Positions 1-6,887 of a DNA stretch of 64,000 nucleotides are shown in pieces. Within the stretch, counting starts at the first letter, position 1. Every line of letters begins with the position of its first letter. Origin of the DNA: Chroococcopsis sp964623815 (GTDB taxonomy: Bacteria; Cyanobacteriota; Cyanobacteriia; Cyanobacteriales; Microcystaceae); contig CAZUVR010000013.1 of the NCBI GenBank assembly GCA_964623815.1, positions 1 through 64,000 on the forward strand, written 5' to 3'. The translations under genes and the position numbers were made by a program. The notes under the pieces are model-generated. The model made no database searches and was not told where the DNA came from. It saw only the letters and a list, made by a program, of their open reading frames with translations.

Positions 1-54
1 CTAGATTTAGGTTCTAGTATCTCTGATGTAAGAGTTCGAGTCTCTTCATCCGCA
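1..54 (+). tRNA. tRNA-Leu(UAG), 5' part cut off by the window edge
   Basis: The first 54 bases fold as the 3' part of a tRNA. Anticodon stem 1-5 pairs with 13-17, the seven-base loop 6-12 carries anticodon TAG at 8-10, an extended variable arm lies at 18-29, the T stem 30-34/42-46 closes the loop TTCGAGT, and an acceptor strand (47-53) with discriminator A54 follows. The long variable arm plus TAG identifies leucine (reads CUA). The D arm and 5' acceptor lie outside the window. CCA is not encoded. Confidence 0.88.
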
Positions 55-95
55 TCTTAAGGTTGTTCTAGGGTGCTGACGGGTGATCATGAGAT

Positions 96-1217
96 CTATC
101 GCGTTGGTTGTAACGTTCTCTGTCCCGATGTAGCTTTTTTCTCCCACGCTCTAACTTTCTCTCTCGCCGTATCAAAAATTCTCTCATAATTACCCATTTT
201 AATTTTACGAGCGGTTTCTGGGTCTAGGGCGTTCCAGAGAGGCTCATAATCATAATAGGTTTTCATGTAGGCAGAAGTGGTTTTAGGAGCTACCGAATCG
301 GTGCCGAATAAAAATCTGTCAGGATACCTATTTAATAATCTTGCCCAGGCTTGTACGCTCTCCTTATCCTTCACTACATATTTAGCCACTTCATCCCAAG
401 AAATATCAAAAACTACGTGATTCAAGTCTTTATCGGTTAGAATTTCTTCCAGGAAACTTAAATGAGCTTCCCTCGGTGCGATTATTCTCCCTAAACCAGT
501 ATGTGCCCAGATGATACTAGCATTAGGATGAGCTTTAAAGAGAGCTTTTAACTCATCTAAATAAGCTGGTCTATTTCCAGGTGCGGGGCGAATAGTATCT
601 ATATCGCAGTGAATTAAAACGACTAAACCTATCTCACCCGCAGTGGCAAAAATTCTGTTAAGAGCTTGGTTTTTTAAACTGGCAGTATGTCCAGAAACTT
701 TTGAACTAACGAACTCTTTATGAATGGTAAACTCACCGATGCCAGAAAAAACTCCAGGGTAAAGCCTTAAAACCCTTGTAATATGGTCAGCGCCGTACAT
801 ATCTGTAGGGTTGAAACCAGTAATCATAGGATCGAATCTTTTCTGTTCTTCCGGTGATAGTTTGAGATATTCTTCCGCAATCACCGCATCGACAAAAGAA
901 TAATAATATAACTCGGTATCAGAAAGTAAATAATAATCCGGTCGTCTCTCACCATCTACAAAATAATCCCATTTCTGTTGTAAAGGGATACCGAAAATAG
1001 CAACCCGTCCAACTTTATCGCCCATCAATTCTAAAAATTCTTTCATTGTTATCCCCTCTTGGATGTAGTTATCCAAATGGAAATGAACGTCATGAGTAAG
1101 AGTTCGTTCATTTTTACCCGTATCTTTTACTGTCATACTCAAAGAGGATACGGGAGATAAACATAGAGAAACAGCAAAGGAAAATAACAACGGTTTCCAG
1201 AATTTACGGTTTAACAT
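96..1217 (-). CDS. Exported amidohydrolase-family protein
   Basis: This 373-residue protein resembles the amidohydrolase_2 TIM-barrel family of metal-dependent hydrolases and decarboxylases. A hydrophobic stretch at residues 8-28 after basic residues looks like a signal peptide, so it probably acts in the periplasm or lumen. Metal-site motifs are visible: HxH at residues 45-47, an IHCD motif near residue 203, a WAHTG motif near 239 and FGTDS near 305. The substrate cannot be named. It is a single gene, 95 bases from the orphan ParA gene that lies upstream on the same strand. Confidence 0.75.
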   Translation of the reverse strand: MLNRKFWKPLLFSFAVSLCLSPVSSLSMTVKDTGKNERTLTHDVHFHLDNYIQEGITMKEFLELMGDKVGRVAIFGIPLQQKWDYFVDGERRPDYYLLSDTELYYYSFVDAVIAEEYLKLSPEEQKRFDPMITGFNPTDMYGADHITRVLRLYPGVFSGIGEFTIHKEFVSSKVSGHTASLKNQALNRIFATAGEIGLVVLIHCDIDTIRPAPGNRPAYLDELKALFKAHPNASIIWAHTGLGRIIAPREAHLSFLEEILTDKDLNHVVFDISWDEVAKYVVKDKESVQAWARLLNRYPDRFLFGTDSVAPKTTSAYMKTYYDYEPLWNALDPETARKIKMGNYERIFDTAREKVRAWEKKATSGQRTLQPTR

Positions 1218-1312
1218 CGAACCTATCCCCGATAATCATCGACTATAAACTAGAATAAATCCGATTAAATACTAGAGTTTGTTTTTTTAATATATTTATA
1301 ATTTTCTTGAAT

Positions 1313-1909
1313 CTAACTCGCCGCCGCTAAAATTTCTTTACCTATTGCTTTGTAACTGTTCCAACCGATATTAGCTCTCTCATCGGGATAATCTTTGACG
1401 ATGACACCCCTTTCGGAAGCCTTGGAAAAAGCAACTAGACGAGGTATATCTCGCTTGAATAGGGGTAACTTTGCCTCTTCTAGCAACTTTCTCGCTTCCT
1501 TCCCCGCTTTCGTCCGAGAGTCTACTTGAGTGAGTAGAACTTTATAATTAGCCTTCATTGTCGCTAATAATTCCACCGCTTTGATCGTCACATCTATATC
1601 GAGGTGGTTGGGGGTAGTAGGCAAGATCAATAAATCGCTACCTGCGGCTAAATCTTTTAATTCATCGGGTTCAGGACGCGCTTGTGTATCAATGATGATA
1701 TGGGTGTATTTTTTTACCACTGCCGTTGCACCAGCTTGGGAGGCAACTAAAAAAGGGAGAGCGTCTTCTCTAGCCCAGTGTAACGCCGATCGATTCTTAT
1801 CCGCATCGATCAATAATGTGGGTGCCTTGTCCTGAAAAAATGCCGCTAGGTGTATTGAGGTGGTTGTCTTGCCCACACCCCCCTTTAAAGCAGTTACCGC
1901 TATGATCAT
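1313..1909 (-). CDS. Orphan ParA-family ATPase
   Basis: A 198-residue ParA/MinD-type P-loop ATPase with the deviant Walker A motif KGGVGKTT (residues 9-16, including the signature lysine) and a DADKNRSA switch motif near residue 36. These proteins position DNA or protein cargo by ATP-dependent binding to the nucleoid. The short length without an N-terminal DNA-binding domain fits class Ib ParA. No parB-like partner or centromere-like repeat is seen next to it, so the cargo is unknown. The ATG start leaves a 267-base gap to the next gene, with nothing recognisable in it. Confidence 0.8.
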   Translation of the reverse strand: MIIAVTALKGGVGKTTTSIHLAAFFQDKAPTLLIDADKNRSALHWAREDALPFLVASQAGATAVVKKYTHIIIDTQARPEPDELKDLAAGSDLLILPTTPNHLDIDVTIKAVELLATMKANYKVLLTQVDSRTKAGKEARKLLEEAKLPLFKRDIPRLVAFSKASERGVIVKDYPDERANIGWNSYKAIGKEILAAAS

Positions 1910-2176
1910 CTATCTCCCCACTAGCTATTATTTATTTAATACTAATCTAACGATTGACAAAATCCAACAGGTCAACTTTTATTATCATATTTTTTAACTA
2001 TTGTCAATAAAAAATAACTTCATGCTTTCGGGCGAATGTAAGGCTCTTGACAGTCGAGATAAAGCGAGTATATTAAATAATAACCATTGATACCAATCCA
2101 TCGACGCGGGTAAGAGTGTCAATCGCCTAACCTAATTTATATTTTCAATATTTAGCAGGAGAACGTAAGAATAGAA

Positions 2177-2404
2177 ATGTTAATAATGTCAATATTCATG
2201 TTGTTGCTGGCTTGTATATCGATATTAATCTGTTTAAGCACCGAGGAAGAGATCATCAAAGTAGCAACAGCAATATTAGCGATGCTGATCTATGTAATGG
2301 TTTTGATGCTATCACCCTGGCCTTTGAAATTGGTTTTAATGCTATCGCCCCTGACAATCGCCCTATGGGGAACCCGCCCCCGGAGAGAGTTTCGATTCAG
2401 ATAG
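2177..2404 (+). CDS. Small hydrophobic membrane protein
   Basis: An open frame of 75 residues with a purine-rich AGGAGAA site at 2157-2163, about 13 bases before the ATG. A second ATG at 2186 is also possible. Residues 5-20 and 27-62 are strongly hydrophobic, suggesting two membrane segments, followed by a short basic arginine-rich tail. It converges on the CheW-like gene, with 37 bases between the stops. It resembles short conserved cyanobacterial membrane proteins of unknown role; no function is assigned. Confidence 0.55.
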   Translation: MLIMSIFMLLLACISILICLSTEEEIIKVATAILAMLIYVMVLMLSPWPLKLVLMLSPLTIALWGTRPRREFRFR

Positions 2405-2441
2405 GAGCGGTCAGGAGAGGTAAACCTCGCGCAGCTAGTCT

Positions 2442-2918
2442 TCAATCCAAAAGACGATCGACATCCAAGAGAAAAACCGTCCTAGTATCATCCTTATCGG
2501 GTAGGGCGAGAACGTGAGATGCGATCGCCAACGTATCAGAACGGCGATAAGACTCTGGGAGAACGCGCATCGAGGAAAGAGAGACATCCTGCAAAGAAGG
2601 GGCATTACCGACCCAGATGGCGAAGAATTCCCCCTGACTATTCTTGGCGAGGATTAAATAACCTTTCTGCCCGGAGATTTGAGACTGAGACACCTGAAAT
2701 AGACGTTTGTGGAGATCGATAACCGTCACCTCATTGCCGTCCACGTTAGCCACACCGAAATGATTCAAGCCGCTACCGTGAACGGGTGTATAACGTAGGA
2801 TTTTCTTGACTGCGCTAACCGATAAAGCCAGATGTAAACTCCCCAATGAAAATATCAATAACTTGACGCTACGCTCTTGTTTGGGAGCGACGGGTGAGCT
2901 GATTAAACCATCGTACAT
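2442..2918 (-). CDS. CheW-like adaptor protein
   Basis: A 158-residue protein with one CheW domain spanning about residues 18-155 (typical pattern of short beta strands, with a VDGNEVTVIDLHKRLF segment near residues 60-75). CheW couples MCP receptors to the CheA kinase. It is the last gene of a leftward operon MCP-MCP-CheA-CheW, 54 bases after the CheA stop. By position and partners it corresponds to a PixI-like adaptor of a phototaxis/type IV pilus pathway. That role is inferred from the receptors upstream. Confidence 0.82.
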   Translation of the reverse strand: MYDGLISSPVAPKQERSVKLLIFSLGSLHLALSVSAVKKILRYTPVHGSGLNHFGVANVDGNEVTVIDLHKRLFQVSQSQISGQKGYLILAKNSQGEFFAIWVGNAPSLQDVSLSSMRVLPESYRRSDTLAIASHVLALPDKDDTRTVFLLDVDRLLD

Positions 2919-2972
2919 AAATTTTATCTCCGATACATCCTTGCTAACTTAAAACTGAAACTGAGTCTGGTA

Positions 2973-5900
2973 TCAATTAGAAACAATTTGCTCAAGCTGA
3001 TTTTTATTCTCCATCGCCACTAAATTTTTCACAGAGGTTAAAAATTGCTGTTCGATGTAGGGCTTGGTAAAGTAATCATTGGCTCCTAACTGCATGGCTA
3101 ACTGACGGTGCTTATCGCTACCTCTAGAGGTGAGCATGGCTACTGGTATTTCTAGGAGGGCGGGCGATCGACGGCGCTGGCTCAAGAACTCGAAGCCGTT
3201 CATATTTGGCATTTCCACATCACAAATCACCAGGGAGATTCCGGGGTTCTGGTTTAACTGTTCTAAAGCTTCCCTGCCATCCCGGGCCTGTATCACCCGA
3301 TAACCCGCCTTCTCCAGACTTAAAGCTAGGGTACGACGTAGAGCGGTAGAATCGTCCACGACTAAAATCAGGGGTGCTTGTATACCGACGACGGGGATGA
3401 TAGGCGCGGGGGCTTCGGGAGCGAGCGTCACGCTGGTAGAACTATCCATAACCGCTTCTAGAAGGATAATACCGTTAATTACGGGGATTAGGGTGCCATC
3501 TCCGAGTATGGTACAGCCGTAACTGTAGGCAGGGGGTGCGAGCGCACTACCGAAAGGCTTGATCACTAATTCCTGTTCGCTAACGAGGCGGCTAACTTCC
3601 AGGGCGTACAATTGTTTGCCCTGGCGTAGAATCAACAGGGGTAGTCCCCAGTCATCGGGAGAGGAAACCACTTCCGCCAAGGCTTTAGTAGAGAAACTTT
3701 CCTGTACGGGACAACGATACTCCAACAGAGATTGTAGGGGATATATGGGAACGATCTCGTTAGCGAAATGAAGAAAGCGTTGAGTATTAGAAACCTTCAC
3801 CTGATGCTGACCTGGAATGACGATTTCCTCGATCGCGTCACTCGGTAAAGCGACGGCTGTGGATTGACCACCAGGGGTGGAGAGAAGACATACTAATAAT
3901 TTAGCGATCGTTAAAGTTAGGGGTAGGCGTAGGGTGAAGACAGTGCCCCCTTTAGGGCTGGAGCTAACCGAGACGGAACCTTTGAGGGAGCGCAACTGAT
4001 CCCTGACCACATCCAAACCCACACCGCGCCCGGATAACTGTGTCACCTTATCAGCGGTGGAGAAGCCTGGCTCGAAGATCAACTCAGCCAGCCGCTCTTT
4101 CGGTAAAGTCTGTAACTTCTCCTCGCTCACCAGACCATTTTTCAGGGCTGTAGCCCGAATCTTATCAAAATTCAAACCCCCGCCATCATCCTTAATCTCG
4201 ATGATAGTTTGATTACCCTGATGGTAAGCGTGGATCTCGATCTCTCCCGTCTCTGGCTTACCCTGCTGTCGTCGTACTTCAGGGGCTTCGATGCCGTGAT
4301 CGAAGGCGTTACGTAAAAGGTGCAGAAGGGGATCATAAAGTTTTTCGAGGGCGGCCTTATCTACCAATACTCCAGTACCAGTCAACTTCAATTTCGCTGG
4401 TTTACCGTAGGTACTGGATAAATCTCTGAGAACGCGGGGGAAACGATTCAACACCTCGGACAGAGGTAACATCCTAGCCCACATCAGCTCATCTCGGAGA
4501 CTCGTCACCATCTGGCGCTGAAATTCTAGAGTTTGATTCGACCCTCTAGCGAAGAGAACAATATCATCAACCGACTCACCGAGTTGCATCATTTCTTCAA
4601 GTAAGCCCGTCACCATTTCTTGCAAACCGCTATAGCGATCCATTTCTAAAGCATCGAATTTAATATCGCCGCCGGCTAAACCGCCGCTTTCATCGTTGCC
4701 CTCGTGACTACGTAGAACCGGATTGATCAGCATCTTATCCGATAATTGCCGCAGTTTATCAGTGATAGCTTCAAAACGCTGAAAGCGATTCAGTAGCTCC
4801 TTAACCGCCGCCTGTAACTGTTCATTCTGCAGTCCCAGACTATTGCGATTAATCGACAGTTCACCTACTAGGTTATTCATCCTCTCCAAGCGGTTGAAAT
4901 CCACCCTCACGGATAAATTAGAGGGAGCGGGAGTATTAACCCGGGCTTTATCTTCAATGCCGTTGCCAGAGGCACGCGAAGCTGAGGCAGGCGAAGCTAC
5001 CGACGGGGCAACATTGACGGACTGATCTTTATCTCCCTTCGTTCCCTGAGTTTTGGGCCGGACGGTAAAGTTACTATCCGGTAATTCTTCCACTATCGGT
5101 AACTTGTCAAAGTCTTTTTTAAGGTCGGAAAGAGCCTCAGTGATGTCTTGAGCCGGTGCGATCGGTGGCGAGGAGAATTCTGCCATCACGCTTTCGAGAA
5201 CGCTTTCGAGGGAAGCATGAAAAACTTCATCGATTGCTCCTAAATCGGAGGACACGGGTGCGCCGTGAGCTGTCCGTGCGGGGAAATCGTCGCGGGGTTT
5301 CTCTACCTCTTCCTCTTTGCCGAATATCTCCTCTACCGTAGGCACATCAAGGTTAGCATCCACTGTTTCTAACGGTATTTCCTCAGTGCCGAATACTTCT
5401 TCGATCGTAGGTATATCGATATTTGTTTCGGGGATGGTTGTTTTCCTGGTTTCCGTCTCTGGAGAGAGCAACTCGAAAGAGCCGAACACATCTTCTAAGC
5501 TGCCCACTGTCGGAGGCAAGTACTCCTCTACCGTATCTCTCGTGTAGGGAATAAAAGAGGCGGGCAGTTCTACAGTAGCTTCAAAAGAGGAAGTGGTATC
5601 CGTAGAAATCTCTATATCTTGACCGAAAATTTCCTCTAAGGCTTGCGGATAGCTTCCCGTGCCTTCGGCATCAGGGGTGAAGAATTCGCTCAGATGGCCG
5701 AAAACAGAATTTAACCCCTCCGGGGATGCTTCCGTCAGATCCAGGGAACCGAAAACATCGTTAATGGCTGTCAGGGGATCGATAGACTCCGGCGGCGACG
5801 AGAATAGTTGCTCTCCCTCGGTGATAACAGGGGGGCTTTCGGGCGTAATAGGGGAGGACACGGGTGTCCGTGTGGGTGTCAAGTCCCCGACTTCCGAGAA

Positions 5901-6815
5901 AACATCCTCCAAGCTGATGTTTTCAAGGGCTGGATGTATAAGAGGAGAGGGAGATTCCGTAAAGGTGGCGAATTCCGCAAGCGAACCGAATACATCATCT
6001 AAGCTAACTGCTTCCGGAGCGACTTCCCCGTTGCCGTCTTGAAATGTTTGCCAATCAGGGCTCGGTGTGCCGCCGTTGGTACGATCGCCCGCCAATACCG
6101 CCTCCCGTGCTTTCTGCCAATCGTCGTAGGCCAGGCGAGCGATACTACGGGCTTGTTCGGGATGGGCTATCAGGGTATCGAGAACCGTTTGACAGATGGC
6201 GCTCCAACCGGGTAAGTTGAGCATCTCGCCGAAGCCGCCGAAGACTTCCGCCGTAGCTCGCAATTCTCCAGCTATTTCCTGCCCATTCGGATTATCTAAC
6301 ACTTCCGCGAGACGTTGTAATTCTCCCGCCACATCGATCTCAAACAGGGAAGCTGCTATATCTATACCCAGGTCTTCCGAACTGGGTATATATTCGTGGG
6401 ATTGACTGAGAGCGGGGGCGAGTCTTTCTTCGATGGCGTTGAACACCGGTTCTGCGTGGTGCAGGGCTTTTTCTCCGTCGTGGCTCCCCGTCTCAATCTG
6501 CTCCTGAAGGGGGTATTTGAGGCAGTCGAAGCCGTTTAAGAGTAAGGACTCTAACTCATCGTCTATGATTACCTCATCGTGGTAGAGCGCCTTAAAATAA
6601 TCCTCCAGACGGTGGGAGATGAAGCGGATCGTGTCTAATTCGACGCTGGCCGCTCCCCCCTTGATGGAGTGGGCGGCCCTCATGATCTCGTGTACCTTAT
6701 TTTTAGAGCGTTCCGCCTTCAGGGTCAGCAATCCCGTCTCGATCACTTGAAGCAATTCCATCGCTTCTTCGATAAAAAACTGATAGGCTTGATCGCGAAT
6801 ATCTGGATTGAGCAT
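2973..6815 (-). CDS. CheA-type hybrid histidine kinase (Hpt-linker-HATPase-CheW-REC)
   Basis: A 1280-residue chemotaxis kinase of the cyanobacterial PixL/PilL type. An N-terminal Hpt domain has its phospho-acceptor His49 in AAHSIKGGAAS. A long acidic, Ser/Pro-rich linker covers about residues 150-630. The dimerisation region starts near 637, the ATPase N box LLRNAFDHG lies near 832-841 and the GRGVGLD motif near 930. A CheW domain follows at about 970-1110. A C-terminal receiver (about 1160-1280) has VVDDS and an aspartate in VICDVEMP. The linker carries nine copies of an acidic VFG/IFG-type motif. Residues 612-621 (ASRASGNGIE) come from a dispersed DNA repeat. It is third in the operon, 72 bases after the MCP stop. 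Confidence 0.9.
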   Translation of the reverse strand: MLNPDIRDQAYQFFIEEAMELLQVIETGLLTLKAERSKNKVHEIMRAAHSIKGGAASVELDTIRFISHRLEDYFKALYHDEVIIDDELESLLLNGFDCLKYPLQEQIETGSHDGEKALHHAEPVFNAIEERLAPALSQSHEYIPSSEDLGIDIAASLFEIDVAGELQRLAEVLDNPNGQEIAGELRATAEVFGGFGEMLNLPGWSAICQTVLDTLIAHPEQARSIARLAYDDWQKAREAVLAGDRTNGGTPSPDWQTFQDGNGEVAPEAVSLDDVFGSLAEFATFTESPSPLIHPALENISLEDVFSEVGDLTPTRTPVSSPITPESPPVITEGEQLFSSPPESIDPLTAINDVFGSLDLTEASPEGLNSVFGHLSEFFTPDAEGTGSYPQALEEIFGQDIEISTDTTSSFEATVELPASFIPYTRDTVEEYLPPTVGSLEDVFGSFELLSPETETRKTTIPETNIDIPTIEEVFGTEEIPLETVDANLDVPTVEEIFGKEEEVEKPRDDFPARTAHGAPVSSDLGAIDEVFHASLESVLESVMAEFSSPPIAPAQDITEALSDLKKDFDKLPIVEELPDSNFTVRPKTQGTKGDKDQSVNVAPSVASPASASRASGNGIEDKARVNTPAPSNLSVRVDFNRLERMNNLVGELSINRNSLGLQNEQLQAAVKELLNRFQRFEAITDKLRQLSDKMLINPVLRSHEGNDESGGLAGGDIKFDALEMDRYSGLQEMVTGLLEEMMQLGESVDDIVLFARGSNQTLEFQRQMVTSLRDELMWARMLPLSEVLNRFPRVLRDLSSTYGKPAKLKLTGTGVLVDKAALEKLYDPLLHLLRNAFDHGIEAPEVRRQQGKPETGEIEIHAYHQGNQTIIEIKDDGGGLNFDKIRATALKNGLVSEEKLQTLPKERLAELIFEPGFSTADKVTQLSGRGVGLDVVRDQLRSLKGSVSVSSSPKGGTVFTLRLPLTLTIAKLLVCLLSTPGGQSTAVALPSDAIEEIVIPGQHQVKVSNTQRFLHFANEIVPIYPLQSLLEYRCPVQESFSTKALAEVVSSPDDWGLPLLILRQGKQLYALEVSRLVSEQELVIKPFGSALAPPAYSYGCTILGDGTLIPVINGIILLEAVMDSSTSVTLAPEAPAPIIPVVGIQAPLILVVDDSTALRRTLALSLEKAGYRVIQARDGREALEQLNQNPGISLVICDVEMPNMNGFEFLSQRRRSPALLEIPVAMLTSRGSDKHRQLAMQLGANDYFTKPYIEQQFLTSVKNLVAMENKNQLEQIVSN
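4952..4983. repeat. Short dispersed repeat copy in cheA
   Basis: A 32-base stretch shared with 8822-8853 with one mismatch (CTTCAATGCC... GGCACGCGAAGCT). Inside the CheA linker it encodes ASRASGNGIE. A shortened copy of its last part (GAGGCAGGCGAAGCT) follows at once. It fits the class of small mobile dispersed repeats described in cyanobacteria. Confidence 0.75.
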
Positions 6816-6887
6816 CGTTTTCGGCTTGAATAAATCGACTGTTTACAAGATGGGATGTCGGTGGTGCAGGGAGCGTTTCCCCGGTTG

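Noticed and set aside
2212..2517. 101-codon plus-strand frame overlapping the small membrane protein and cheW
   Set aside because: Its product is a low-complexity basic sequence in another frame of the small membrane gene and runs into cheW.
5659..6042. 127-codon frame on the plus strand opposite cheA
   Set aside because: It lies fully inside the strongly supported CheA frame, opposite its repetitive Ser/Pro/acidic linker, and has no ribosome site or recognisable domain.
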